34,587 nucleotides of DNA from an uncultured Bacteroidota bacterium (GTDB lineage: Bacteria; Bacteroidota; Bacteroidia; Chitinophagales; Chitinophagaceae), in assembly GCA_903881585.1 (NCBI GenBank), contig CAIRTW010000071.1:1-34587 (forward strand), given 5' to 3'. The position numbers were made by a program, and so were the translations under genes. This document shows, piece by piece, positions 8,850-17,372 of the stretch. Position 1 is the stretch's first letter. Each line of letters starts with the position of its first letter. The notes under the pieces are model-generated. The model did not search any database. It was not told where the DNA came from and saw only the letters and a list, made by a program, of their open reading frames with translations.

Positions 8850-9317
8850 ATGGCTAATGCATATACCCAACTTTATGTACAGTGTATTTTTGCACCGAAA
8901 TTCAGGGCTGCGATGATGCATCATGAATGGGATGAACGTTTAAGGACTTATATCTCCACTATTGCCAAAACAAATGGCCATAAAATGATCGCTATAAACA
9001 ACATGCCAGATCATCTCCATCTTTTTGTAGGATTAAACCCTAACCAGTCTATCTCCGAAATGATGCGGACAATAAAGGGCGATTCATCTGAATGGATCAA
9101 TAAAGAAAAACTGACTTCCCGCAAGTTTCAATGGCAGGAAGGGTATGGGGCATTTAGTTATTCCCGATCGCAGATAGATTCGGTAGCTAAGTATATATTC
9201 AATCAACAGGAACATCACAAAAAAGTTACTTTTCTTGATGAATATAAGACCATACTCGAAAATCTTGGGGTGGCATATGAAGACCGTTATATTTTTAAAT
9301 TACCGGAAGAGGAATGA
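8850..9317 (+). CDS. REP-associated tyrosine transposase (IS200/Y1 family, HUH nuclease)
   Basis: I start at ATG 8850 (155 aa, MANAYTQLYVQCIF); a TTG at 8784 would begin inside the left hairpin and is unlikely. The HUH motif is seen as MPDHLHLFVG (residues about 60-69) and the catalytic tyrosine region as SVAKYIFNQQEHHKKVTF (about residues 114-131), with the usual FxxEY-type end (FLDEYKTIL). The length and motif spacing fit Y1 single-strand transposases. Such enzymes cut and join single-stranded DNA at hairpin-flanked sites. The gene is intact, so the element may be active. The flanking inverted hairpin arms favour a domesticated RAYT over a free IS200. Confidence 0.88.
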   Translation: MANAYTQLYVQCIFAPKFRAAMMHHEWDERLRTYISTIAKTNGHKMIAINNMPDHLHLFVGLNPNQSISEMMRTIKGDSSEWINKEKLTSRKFQWQEGYGAFSYSRSQIDSVAKYIFNQQEHHKKVTFLDEYKTILENLGVAYEDRYIFKLPEEE

Positions 9318-9329
9318 CCTTCTCAAACT

Positions 9330-9400
9330 GGACAGCCCCTACGGGGCAAAATTGCAATTGGAACATTTTTTTGCTACAAACAGATAGCCCCCATGGGGCA
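9330..9400 (-). repeat. Right REP-like arm, inverted copy of the left arm
   Basis: The hairpins are GCCCC-TAC-GGGGC at 9335-9347 and GCCCC-CAT-GGGGC at 9387-9399. Between them GCTACAAACAGATA is the exact reverse complement of the left linker TATCTGTTTGTAGC. The middle spacer has diverged. Confidence 0.8.
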
Positions 9401-9459
9401 TTTCACCAAATTTTATAAAAGAAAAATATGTGCGTACGCCCTGTGAGTTGTTATTTTTC

Positions 9460-9482
9460 CCTCCCCGGCCTGAAGGGGGAGG
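9460..9482. repeat. C-rich/G-rich hairpin (intergenic repeat, or terminator remnant)
   Basis: A 7-bp stem CCTCCCC (9460-9466) pairs with GGGGAGG (9476-9482). It resembles the hairpins at 29010-29061 and 30132-30169 in composition and layout. The rest of 9401-9601 shows no gene. Confidence 0.45.
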
Positions 9483-9601
9483 CTACTGAGTAGAAGAACG
9501 CGATTTTTTGTGCACTGGTCACACCGATCTAAGCCCCCGAGTTGTATAGTACTGATTTTGTTTTTACATTGCATATAGTATAGCATAAAGGACAAAATAT
9601 A

Positions 9602-11527
9602 GTGGCAAAAAAGAAACCTATCCTGAGGGCCGAACCGCCAAAAGCGCAGCCCCAGGTACCAAATAAAAAACCGCAGCAAGCCTCGGCCCCAACCCCATTT
9701 GTGATGAATGACAAATGGTATATCATCATTCTGATGGCCGTGGTCTTCATTGTTAACGCCCGCACCATTGGTTACGAATATACTTATGACGATGCTGTAT
9801 TTACTTCAAAAGGAAATCTTATAGATCTGCCGGATATTGGCGGACTAAAGTGCATCCCGGCACTATTCACCCACGGCAAAAACTACTGTTTCGACAAAAG
9901 CAATAATGGTTCTTACCGGCCGTTGCTACCTGCTACTTTTGCAGTAGAGCATGCTGTAGTAGGCGGTTTTAACCCTTCTGTGAGCCACTTTGTGAACCTG
10001 GTCCTGGCCTGCATATTGATGATGCTGTTGTTCCGGCTGCTGCGCAAAATGCTGCCCACATACTCGCCCTACATACCTTTTCTTATTCTGTTGTTATTTG
10101 AGCTGCACCCCATACATACCGAAGTAATGGCCAGCGTAAAAAGCCGGGACGAGATACTGGCGCTGATGTTCAGTGTACTGACCATGTTGCAGACATTGAA
10201 GTACATAGAAGATGACAAGCCAAAGCACCTGATCCTTTCCTGCTTCTATTTTTTCATAGCCCTGCTGGCTAAGGAAAGCCCGGTTTGCTTTATCGCAATA
10301 GCCCCACTGACGCTCTATTTTTTCACCAGCGCCGACCTCAAAAAGATCGTTATTGCATCAGCACCATATTATGCCATGACCGTTCTTTTCCTGGTCATAC
10401 GCGGTATGATCCTGGAATCGGGCGCGGGAGATGTGTCTATCACAGAAAATACGTTTGCCGGCATCCATAGTTTTGGTGATAAGATCGGCACGATACTCCG
10501 CATACAGCTTAAGTACCTGGAACTGCTTGTTTTTCCAAACCGCCTGTCATTTGACTATTCATACAATCAGATGCCAATAACGAATATTACCAATTACATT
10601 TCGATCATATCGCTGGCAATATTCACCGGGTTGCTTGTTTATGCGATCGCAAAATTTAAGAACAAAAATGTGATCGCCTATTGCATACTCTTTTATTTCT
10701 TCGCAATGGGCGTTACCTCCGGCTTGCTCATCCAGATAGGTGCCACTGCCGGTGAACGCTTTACATTCATTGGCTCCCTGGCGTTCTGTATCGTTGTCAT
10801 CCTGCTGCTGGCCCGTCTTTTCAAGTCCGATACCGCAACTGTTGATTATGCGCACGCACGCAACCTTTCTTATGTGGTGATCGGTATCTCGGTATTATAC
10901 GCGGGCCGCACAATGGCGCGCAATGAGGACTGGAGCAGTAATCTTGCCCTTTTCAGAAGCGGTGTTGTTACAGCGCCCAATAGCTGGCGAAGCACCAATT
11001 GCATTGCGGTGGAATACAAACGGATGTCAACAACAGAACCAAACGCACAAATACAGGCTACAGAGTGCGATTCGGCTATCAAATACTATAAGAAGTCGAT
11101 CGCTATTTATCCGCTAAAGGCAGATACTCATGCCGACCTGGGCGCTATATACCTGATGCAGAAAAGTTATGACTCGTCCATTGCTGAGCTGAAAAAAGCC
11201 ATTGAGCTGAACCCAAAACTTTCCAGTGCCATCGCCAACCTTGGTACCGTATATCTTACGCTAACGAAGTACCACGATGCGTTGGGCTACTACCGCACCA
11301 GTGTACAACTGGACCACGACAATGTTATTGCGCAATTCAACCTTGCGGTATGTTATTACCAGGAACAGAAGTATGATTCAGCTGCAACCGGGTTTACCAG
11401 GTCAATAGCGATACAGCCGGAATATAATGGGCATAAGGCATTTGAGTATGCAGGTATCGTATATCGCACCTTGGGTAAGCTGGATTCCGCTGCTAAGTAC
11501 GAAAACCTGGCCAGACAATTTAAGTAG
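9602..11527 (+). CDS. TMTC-like membrane protein O-glycosyltransferase with C-terminal TPR repeats
   Basis: Start is GTG 9602 (641 aa); the first ATG in frame would be at residue 35 and would remove a lysine/proline-rich cytoplasmic lead (MAKKKPILRAEPPKAQ). A transmembrane helix at about 38-53 is followed by acidic residues Asp63-Asp64 in YTYDDAVF, the position of the catalytic acid in GT-C enzymes. About ten further membrane helices run to residue ~440. The block HPIHTEVMASVKSRDEIL (about residues 168-185) is characteristic of the TMTC/DUF1736 family. Residues about 480-635 hold three to four TPRs (e.g. ADTHADLGAIYLMQKSYDSS). Relatives transfer mannose to proteins from a lipid-linked donor; Bacteroidota do O-glycosylate exported proteins, so that role is a reasonable inference. 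The next gene, 28 nt downstream, is also a GT-C protein. Confidence 0.82.
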   Translation: MAKKKPILRAEPPKAQPQVPNKKPQQASAPTPFVMNDKWYIIILMAVVFIVNARTIGYEYTYDDAVFTSKGNLIDLPDIGGLKCIPALFTHGKNYCFDKSNNGSYRPLLPATFAVEHAVVGGFNPSVSHFVNLVLACILMMLLFRLLRKMLPTYSPYIPFLILLLFELHPIHTEVMASVKSRDEILALMFSVLTMLQTLKYIEDDKPKHLILSCFYFFIALLAKESPVCFIAIAPLTLYFFTSADLKKIVIASAPYYAMTVLFLVIRGMILESGAGDVSITENTFAGIHSFGDKIGTILRIQLKYLELLVFPNRLSFDYSYNQMPITNITNYISIISLAIFTGLLVYAIAKFKNKNVIAYCILFYFFAMGVTSGLLIQIGATAGERFTFIGSLAFCIVVILLLARLFKSDTATVDYAHARNLSYVVIGISVLYAGRTMARNEDWSSNLALFRSGVVTAPNSWRSTNCIAVEYKRMSTTEPNAQIQATECDSAIKYYKKSIAIYPLKADTHADLGAIYLMQKSYDSSIAELKKAIELNPKLSSAIANLGTVYLTLTKYHDALGYYRTSVQLDHDNVIAQFNLAVCYYQEQKYDSAATGFTRSIAIQPEYNGHKAFEYAGIVYRTLGKLDSAAKYENLARQFK

Positions 11528-11555
11528 AAACAAAGGAGTAGAAAATATTTTAAGA

Positions 11556-13139
11556 ATGAAGGTCAATGAAAAACTAGCTCCGTACTTACCGGGCATTTTA
11601 CTGTTCGTAGGCTTGCTGATCGTAGGTATGGCTACTTACCGAGACTATGGTATGGCGTGGGATGAGCCGGCGCAAAGAGGCCCCGGCCTGCTCAGCTTCA
11701 ACTATATTTATCACGGCAGCCAGGAACTGTTTCTCACCCCATCCGACAATCACGGTGCTGGCTATGAGCTGCTGCTGATATTTATTGAAAAAGGGCTGCG
11801 GCTCAAAGACCCTAAGGCTATCTACGAGATGCGCCACATTGTAACCAATGTGTTTTTCCTCATCAGCTGCCTTTTTGCTTATGTATTGATACTACGCCTG
11901 TTCAAGGATAAATGGCTCGCAACACTCGCATTTCTGATGCTCGCGCTCAATCCCCGCCTTTATGGGCATTCATTCTTCAACAGCAAGGATATGCCCTTTC
12001 TGTTTATGGTCATTATCATGCTTACGCTCTGCCAGATGGCGTTTGAGCAACAGAAGAAATGGCTGTTCCTGTTGCTGGGTATAGCAGCAGGCTATGCTAC
12101 CAGTATCAGGATAATGGGGGTTATGCACTTCCTGTTTATCATGGGCTTTTTAGTTATCGATATGCTTGCCGATATGAAGAAAAAAGAGAAGCCCACCAGG
12201 CAGCTCATACACATGGGCTTGTTTATGCTGGGGTTCGTCTCGCTGCTTTATATGTCGTGGCCGTATATATGGAAGTCGCCGATAAAGAAATTTGGTGAGT
12301 CGTTTACTAAAATGGCCAGCTTCGACTGGCATGTATCCGTCCTGTTCCAGGGCCAAACGATCAAGTCAACAGAGATACCGTGGAACTATTTCCCGGTATG
12401 GTTCATCATATCAAACCCGCTGCTGTGGCTTGCCGCCGGCTTTGCGGGCGCGGCCCTCATCGCTTATGCGTTCATAAAAAAACCGCTGGCTTATTTTCAA
12501 AACACACCTCAGCGCAACTTCGCACTGTACCTCGCCAGTTTCCTCGCGCCTATTTTCGCCGTCATCATTTTGCATTCGGTGATCTATGACGACTGGAGGC
12601 ACCTCTATTTTGTATATCCGCCGTTTGTATTCATGGCCATCTATGCCATCCATAAGTTATGGAATGGAAAGATCAAAATGGTATTGCAGATTGCGTGTGG
12701 CCTGCAACTGGCGGGGCTTGTCTTTTTTATGGTACGGAACCATCCATTCCCGCAGGTCTATTTCAACCCACTCGTATCGCATGATGAAGAATATCTTCGC
12801 CGCAACTACGATTTTGAATACTGGGCATGTGGCTACAAACAAGGGCTGGACTATATCGTAGCCAATGACACATCGCACCACATAAAGATCTGCTGTGAGC
12901 ATAAGACCCCGCTTGACAACAACATACTCATGTTACCCGCCAACCAGCGCGACCGCTTCGAATGGACTACCAGCGCACAGGATGCCGATTATTTCATCAC
13001 CAATTTCCGCCTCCACCCTACCGACTACCCGGATGATGTGCATCCATCGCCCAACATTGAGTACGAGATACAAGCAGAGAATAGTACGTTGATGCGGCTA
13101 TATACACCAAGGGGGAAAAGAGGTGCGATAGTAAAGTAG
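11556..13139 (+). CDS. GT39/ArnT-like membrane glycosyltransferase (GT-C fold)
   Basis: I choose ATG 11556 (527 aa, MKVNEKLAPYLPG) because an AAAGGAG ribosome-binding-like site lies 15 nt upstream and because an earlier in-frame start would overlap the previous gene by 100 nt. A first membrane helix (about 11-26) is followed by Asp30 and the motif AWDEPAQ (Asp36-Glu37), the catalytic-acid loop of GT39-like enzymes. Many further hydrophobic helices follow, and YDDWRHLYFVYPPFV (about residues 342-356) matches the second conserved loop of the family. It likely uses a polyprenyl-phosphate sugar. Substrate unknown. The gene is probably co-transcribed with the TMTC-like gene, as the gap is only 28 nt. 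Confidence 0.78.
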   Translation: MKVNEKLAPYLPGILLFVGLLIVGMATYRDYGMAWDEPAQRGPGLLSFNYIYHGSQELFLTPSDNHGAGYELLLIFIEKGLRLKDPKAIYEMRHIVTNVFFLISCLFAYVLILRLFKDKWLATLAFLMLALNPRLYGHSFFNSKDMPFLFMVIIMLTLCQMAFEQQKKWLFLLLGIAAGYATSIRIMGVMHFLFIMGFLVIDMLADMKKKEKPTRQLIHMGLFMLGFVSLLYMSWPYIWKSPIKKFGESFTKMASFDWHVSVLFQGQTIKSTEIPWNYFPVWFIISNPLLWLAAGFAGAALIAYAFIKKPLAYFQNTPQRNFALYLASFLAPIFAVIILHSVIYDDWRHLYFVYPPFVFMAIYAIHKLWNGKIKMVLQIACGLQLAGLVFFMVRNHPFPQVYFNPLVSHDEEYLRRNYDFEYWACGYKQGLDYIVANDTSHHIKICCEHKTPLDNNILMLPANQRDRFEWTTSAQDADYFITNFRLHPTDYPDDVHPSPNIEYEIQAENSTLMRLYTPRGKRGAIVK

Positions 13140-13176
13140 GTGTATTTGTCTGTAATGTAAAGGAATCACATATCGC

Positions 13177-13207
13177 GTAGAGACGTTGCATTGCAACGTC
13201 TCCTACA
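13177..13207. repeat. REP-like palindrome between two convergent genes
   Basis: The inverted repeat GAGACGTTGCA (13180-13190) / TGCAACGTCTC (13192-13202) is extended by GTAG and CTAC with one bulged base. It lies in the 116-bp gap between the convergent GT39 and hemW genes and could act as a bidirectional transcription barrier. It lacks a T-run on either side. Confidence 0.65.
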
Positions 13208-13255
13208 TAACGCCGACCCGATATCTCTGTAGCTGTATGAAATGCAATCGCAGCA

Positions 13256-14431
13256 TTAACGATTTTCAGACACAAACAACTCCGCAGCTATTCTATCCGC
13301 AAATAGCTTGCCCTCATTGGTCAATAGAAGTTTTCGGCCCTGCTGCACCACCCATTTTTTCTCCATGAACAAGTGGCTGCTGTGTTCAACTTCTTTGGCA
13401 CAGGTGCTGTCCCATTCGTGCTCGATATTATCAAGGTCACAACCCCACATCGTGCGCAGGGAGGTCATTATGTATTCGTTGAGGTGCGCTACAGGGCTTA
13501 ATTGTTCTTCCTCATAATTCAGTTTGTTGTCCTGTAGAATCCCTTTTACGTATAAGCCGTTATTAGCCACATTCCACCTGCGGGATGTGCCATTGAATGA
13601 ATGTGCCGATGGCCCTATGCCCAGGTAATGATTCCCACGCCAGTAGTTGGTATTGTGCACTGCATACTTGCCATTGGCTGCAAGGTTAGATATTTCGTAA
13701 TGTTCATATCCCATCGTCGCAGCCTGCTCCATCAGTATCTCAAACTGCCCTGCCGCCTGTTCCGGATCTACGGGTTGGGCTTTTTTGTTTGCAATTGCAT
13801 ATTGCAGGGCCGTCTTATCTTCCACCGTAAGCGCATAAGACGAAAAGTGCGGTATCCCCATTTCCTTCACTTTCGAGAGGTTATTTTTCCATGCGGCATC
13901 TGTAAGGCCAGGCGTGCCATAAATGAGATCAATGCTAAGATTGTCAAACCCTGCATCCTGAGCCGCTTTTATGGCATAGTCTGCCTGCTGTGCATTGTGT
14001 GCCCTGTTCATATACCGCAGGTCTTCCTCCCGGAAAGACTGCACACCTATGCTGAACCTATTTACTGGCGTGCCTCGCAGCGATTGTAGATAATGCTTGT
14101 CCAGGTCATCGGGGTTTGCCTCAAGCGTACATTCTTTAAGCTCGCTCACCGGGTAATATTTCAAAATGGCATCAAACAGTCTGTTTATCTCATCAGCGGA
14201 AAGCAGCGAAGGGGTACCGCCACCAAAATAAACTGTTTCTATCTCTGTGCCCTGCAGATATTCCCGCTGCATCTCTATCTCCTGCAACATAGCCTGCAGT
14301 ATATCTTCCTTATATTTTAACGAGGTAGAAAAATGAAAATTGCAATACACACAAGCCTGCTTGCAGAATGGGATGTGCAGATAGATGCCGGCGGTTTTAG
14401 GCGGTGCTTCGTTGTTGGGATTGGATGGCAT
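13256..14431 (-). CDS. hemW: HemW, radical SAM heme chaperone (formerly called coproporphyrinogen III oxidase-like)
   Basis: The 391-aa product starts with the radical-SAM cluster motif CKQACVYCNF: Cys23, Cys27, Cys30. HemN proteins have a fourth cysteine two residues further (CxxxCxxCxC); here it is Asn-Phe, as in HemW. Conserved sections YFGGGTPSLL, LEANPDDL, IGVQSF and the C-terminal HemN-type domain (residues ~300-390) are present. HemW binds heme and SAM and is thought to deliver heme to respiratory enzymes. The length (about 380) is normal for the family. A TACCTTTG promoter element lies 5 nt upstream of the ATG at 14431. Confidence 0.92.
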   Translation of the reverse strand: MPSNPNNEAPPKTAGIYLHIPFCKQACVYCNFHFSTSLKYKEDILQAMLQEIEMQREYLQGTEIETVYFGGGTPSLLSADEINRLFDAILKYYPVSELKECTLEANPDDLDKHYLQSLRGTPVNRFSIGVQSFREEDLRYMNRAHNAQQADYAIKAAQDAGFDNLSIDLIYGTPGLTDAAWKNNLSKVKEMGIPHFSSYALTVEDKTALQYAIANKKAQPVDPEQAAGQFEILMEQAATMGYEHYEISNLAANGKYAVHNTNYWRGNHYLGIGPSAHSFNGTSRRWNVANNGLYVKGILQDNKLNYEEEQLSPVAHLNEYIMTSLRTMWGCDLDNIEHEWDSTCAKEVEHSSHLFMEKKWVVQQGRKLLLTNEGKLFADRIAAELFVSENR

Positions 14432-14436
14432 TGGGG

Positions 14437-14444
14437 CAAAGGTA
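14437..14444 (-). promoter_or_regulatory. -7 promoter element (TACCTTTG) of hemW
   Basis: On the minus strand TACCTTTG is followed by 5 nt (GCCCC minus one, CCCCA) and the hemW ATG. The spacing equals that of the ABC exporter promoter, so a nearly leaderless mRNA is likely. Confidence 0.6.
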
Positions 14445-14476
14445 GGGCATAATCATAGGGTCATAAGATAAGTGAT

Positions 14477-14643
14477 TCATTCTTTGTTAGAAATCACTCT
14501 TGCAGCTAGTTCTTCCTTTGCCTGCTTCCAGAATAGAAATAGAGACTCGTTATCTTGCACAGCCTGACGTAAACGCTCAGCAGGTGATTTAGCCAACCAT
14601 ATCTGGAGCTGTATTTTTTTACGTGGTCTGGGGTGTCTTTCAC
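14477..14643 (-). pseudogene. Small partner gene of the nucleotidyltransferase, apparently frameshifted (about 55 aa)
   Basis: Two nt after the nucleotidyltransferase stop a GTG at 14643 opens a frame reading MKDTPDHVKK. At the seven-A run (T-run 14614-14620) the coding signal moves to another frame, which reads KKIQLQIWLAKSPAERL, then RQAVQDNESLFLFW, then KQAKEELAARVISNKE and stops at 14477-14479. That second frame is open upstream but has no start codon (it reads SERHPRPRKK). So either one A is missing or an original ATG has been lost. The strongly amphipathic 45-aa sequence with normal codon use argues that it is or was a gene. I do not recognise the family; the close coupling suggests it works with the nucleotidyltransferase. 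Confidence 0.45.
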
Positions 14644-14645
14644 TG

Positions 14646-15170
14646 TTAAAAGAGGTTAAATGTGTTTAGATTAAGTTCGGTTGCCCATTTACGTATGTAA
14701 TCCCATTCAAGGGAATCTATTTCAGAAAGGTTTTTCAAATCCTCAAGCTGCAAATTACTTTGAATTTGCTGAATCCAGATAAGTTTCGACAAAAGCAAGT
14801 CTTCTGGCGATACGATATAAACCGGAACACCGAAAAAGACTAGTGATCTCTTTCGGCTAAACTCCATTTGTCGAAAAGGCTCATTCTTTAATATAATGAA
14901 ATCTGCCTTATACCCAGACGCATGATCGATTATTTTAAACATGCCTCCACTTTTTATTGCATCTTTTACCGATTCAATATTGCAATAATAGCCATGCTCA
15001 AAATATTCAACAAGTGAATCAACATCTTTAAGTTGCAAATGAACCACAAAATCAAAATCACGTGTTGCACGTGGAAGCGTATAAATACTCATTGCCATAC
15101 TGCCGGAAAGCATGTAGGGCACTTGCCGCTCAGAAAAGAAGGAAGCTATTTTTTGTAAAAAATGCAGCAT
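14646..15170 (-). CDS. Nucleotidyltransferase-fold protein (AbiEii/DUF6036-like), possible toxin or antitoxin partner
   Basis: The 174-aa product carries the minimal nucleotidyltransferase signature: Gly23-Ser24 in LSGSMAMSIY, then PRATRDFDFVV with Asp38 and Asp40, and a third acidic Asp90 in KADFIIL. This layout (GS...RxTxDxD...D) is typical of AbiEii/AbiGii-like and DUF6036 nucleotidyltransferases found in phage-defence and toxin-antitoxin loci. The C-terminal ~50 residues are helical (PEDLLLSKLIWIQQ). It is followed after 2 nt by a small disrupted gene and is divergent from the dehydrogenase gene. A toxin-antitoxin role is inference; a general nucleotide-transfer enzyme is the alternative. 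Confidence 0.75.
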   Translation of the reverse strand: MLHFLQKIASFFSERQVPYMLSGSMAMSIYTLPRATRDFDFVVHLQLKDVDSLVEYFEHGYYCNIESVKDAIKSGGMFKIIDHASGYKADFIILKNEPFRQMEFSRKRSLVFFGVPVYIVSPEDLLLSKLIWIQQIQSNLQLEDLKNLSEIDSLEWDYIRKWATELNLNTFNLF

Positions 15171-15278
15171 GAACGTTTATATTAATAATACTGCTTTCGC
15201 AACATAACAGCATTGCAAAATACGACGATCGCCGCAATAATGCTACGGCTTGATAACTCTTATATTGCCATCGTTTGT

Positions 15279-15286
15279 TACTTTTG
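15279..15286 (+). promoter_or_regulatory. -7 promoter element (TACTTTTG) of the E1 dehydrogenase gene
   Basis: TACTTTTG fits TAnnTTTG and lies 17 nt before the ATG at 15304. It also lies inside the TTG-started extension from 15250, supporting the ATG as start. Confidence 0.55.
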
Positions 15287-15303
15287 CCCCACAAATACAC
15301 ATT

Positions 15304-17280
15304 ATGCAATTCGACCGCAAAAACCTTTCTGATATAGAGCTCGTGGAAATGTACCGGGAGTTGCTGCGCCCCAGGATGATAGAGGAAAAGATGTTGGTGC
15401 TGCTGCGCCAGGGCAAGATCAGCAAGTGGTTTAGCGGGATAGGGCAGGAAGCCATAGCGGTGGGCGCTACCCTGGCGCTGGATAGCGACGAATACATTAT
15501 GCCCATGCACCGCAACCTGGGTGTGTTCACTACACGTAAAATGCCGTTTGATAAACTCTTTATGCAATGGCAGGGCAGTAAAGAAGGATTCAGCAAGGGC
15601 CGTGAGCGCTCTTTCCACTTTGGCGCCAATGAATACCATATCTGCGGCATGATCTCTCACCTTGGGCCGCAACTGGCTATTGGCGATGGTATTGCACTGG
15701 CACATAAACTGAAAAAGGAGAAAAAGGTGTCACTGGCCTTCAGCGGTGATGGCGGAACCAGTGAAGGAGACTTTCATGAAGCGCTGAATGTAGCTGCTGT
15801 GTGGGGCCTGCCGGTCATTTTCATCATAGAAAACAATGGCTATGGCCTCAGCACACCAAGCGACGAGCAGTTTATCTGCAAGCAACTTGCCGACAAGGCT
15901 ATAGGCTATGGCATGAAGGGCATCACTATTGATGGCAATAACATTCTGGAAGTATATAAAGAGATCACAAAAGCCCGCCTGTATTGCATTGCCGAGCAGA
16001 AACCCATACTGATCGAGTGTATGACTTTCCGTATGCGCGGACACGAGGAAGCCAGTGGAGTGAAATATGTGCCCAAAGAGCTTTTTGAAGAGTGGGGCAA
16101 AAAAGATCCGGTACAGAACTATGAAGATTACCTAAGATCGGAAAAGCTGCTTGACGACAAAAAGATAGAAGCCTTACGTGCTAAGATCCAGAAAGAAATT
16201 GAAGATGGAATAGCAACCGGTTTCGCAGCCCCGGAAGTGGTGGCGAATACCAGTGAAGAAGTAGCAGATGTTTACGCACCGCTAACCGCGCCTACCCGAC
16301 ACCCCGTATCCGCAGGAACTGAGAAAAAGTTCATACAGGCGATAACCGAGGGTCTGAAGCAAAGTATGGAGCATAATCCCAACCTGATACTCATGGGGCA
16401 GGACATTGCCGAATATGGTGGTGCGTTCAAAGTGACAGAGGGATTTGTAGCACAATTTGGCAAAGAGCGGGTGCGCAATACACCGCTCTGTGAGAGTGCT
16501 ATCGTAGGCGCTGCGTTGGGGTTATCCATCAAGGGTTTTAAGTCAATGATGGAGATGCAGTTTGCCGACTTTGCAACGGTGGGCTTTAACCAGATCATCA
16601 ACAACCTGGCCAAGATACATTATCGCTGGGGACAGAATGCTGATGTGGTGATACGTATGCCCACAGGGGGCGGAGTAGGCGCAGGGCCATTCCACTCGCA
16701 GAGCAATGAGGCCTGGTTTGTGCATACGCCCGGGCTTAAGGTAGTTTACCCATCTACTCCGGCAGACGCAAAGGGACTATTAATAGCAGCTATCGAAGAC
16801 CCCAACCCGGTAATGTACTTCGAGCACAAAGCCCTTTACCGCAGCATCAGCGGCAGTGTACCGGAGGAATATTACAGCGTTGAAATAGGCAAGGCAAGAA
16901 CCGTTCGCGAGGGCAGCGATATCAGCATCATCACCTATGGCATGGGCGTACACTGGGCTACAGCTTATGCAGACAAGCACCCCGGTACATCGTTTGATAT
17001 ACTGGACCTTCGTACCCTGTTGCCGCTGGACTATGCAGCCATACGCGCGGCAGTGCTGCGCACAGGCAAGGTCCTGTTGCTGCATGAGGATACGCTTATT
17101 GGCGGCATTGGCGGCGAGCTGGCAGCATGGATCTCAGAGAACTGTTTCGAAAACCTCGATGCACCCATCATGCGCTGCGCAGGGCTGGACACACCTATAC
17201 CGTTCGCCATACCACTGGAGCAAAACTTTATGGCCAACAGCAGGCTGGATGCTTGTATGCAGAAATTGCTTTCCTATTGA
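15304..17280 (+). CDS. 2-oxoacid dehydrogenase E1, fused alpha and beta subunits (branched-chain type likely)
   Basis: The start chosen is ATG 15304 (658 aa, MQFDRKNLSDIELVEMYREL). Residues 1-~340 are an E1 alpha subunit with the thiamine-diphosphate motif GDGGTSEGDF (148-157) to ENNGYGLST (Asn177-Asn178). Residues ~355-658 are an E1 beta subunit (LILMGQDIAEYGGAFKVTEG, PLCESAIVGAALG, PTGGGVGAGPFHSQSNEAW). In most bacteria these are two genes; fused forms are common in Bacteroidota. The closest known activity is 2-oxoisovalerate (branched-chain) dehydrogenase, though pyruvate dehydrogenase-like use cannot be excluded. E2 and E3 genes are not in the window, so the enzyme must assemble with partners encoded elsewhere. 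Confidence 0.9.
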   Translation: MQFDRKNLSDIELVEMYRELLRPRMIEEKMLVLLRQGKISKWFSGIGQEAIAVGATLALDSDEYIMPMHRNLGVFTTRKMPFDKLFMQWQGSKEGFSKGRERSFHFGANEYHICGMISHLGPQLAIGDGIALAHKLKKEKKVSLAFSGDGGTSEGDFHEALNVAAVWGLPVIFIIENNGYGLSTPSDEQFICKQLADKAIGYGMKGITIDGNNILEVYKEITKARLYCIAEQKPILIECMTFRMRGHEEASGVKYVPKELFEEWGKKDPVQNYEDYLRSEKLLDDKKIEALRAKIQKEIEDGIATGFAAPEVVANTSEEVADVYAPLTAPTRHPVSAGTEKKFIQAITEGLKQSMEHNPNLILMGQDIAEYGGAFKVTEGFVAQFGKERVRNTPLCESAIVGAALGLSIKGFKSMMEMQFADFATVGFNQIINNLAKIHYRWGQNADVVIRMPTGGGVGAGPFHSQSNEAWFVHTPGLKVVYPSTPADAKGLLIAAIEDPNPVMYFEHKALYRSISGSVPEEYYSVEIGKARTVREGSDISIITYGMGVHWATAYADKHPGTSFDILDLRTLLPLDYAAIRAAVLRTGKVLLLHEDTLIGGIGGELAAWISENCFENLDAPIMRCAGLDTPIPFAIPLEQNFMANSRLDACMQKLLSY

Positions 17281-17372
17281 TCGCCTGTTATAGCATCAAA
17301 TGGCATTTTTGCTGCTGACTTTTTGACTTTTGCCTTTTTATAGGGTACATTAGCGGGTGAAACACGGTTTGT

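Larger units (their letters stand above)
8735..9400 (+). mobile_element. REPtron-like element: tyrosine transposase framed by inverted twin-hairpin arms
   Basis: The transposase gene at 8850-9317 is bracketed by arms at 8735-8803 and 9330-9400 that are inverted copies of each other. Each arm has an outer and an inner hairpin of the form GCCCC-nnn-GGGGC, and the outer hairpin is joined to the conserved linker TATCTGTTTGTAGC. The inner hairpin is followed by TGTCC pointing inward. Plain IS200 elements do not have inverted terminal repeats, whereas REP-associated transposases (RAYTs) typically sit between inverted REP sequences. Confidence 0.65.

Noticed and set aside
9413..9768. Two minus-strand ORFs overlapping the start of the TMTC-like gene
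   Set aside because: They cover a promoter and hairpin region and the strongly supported start of the opposite gene; no family features.
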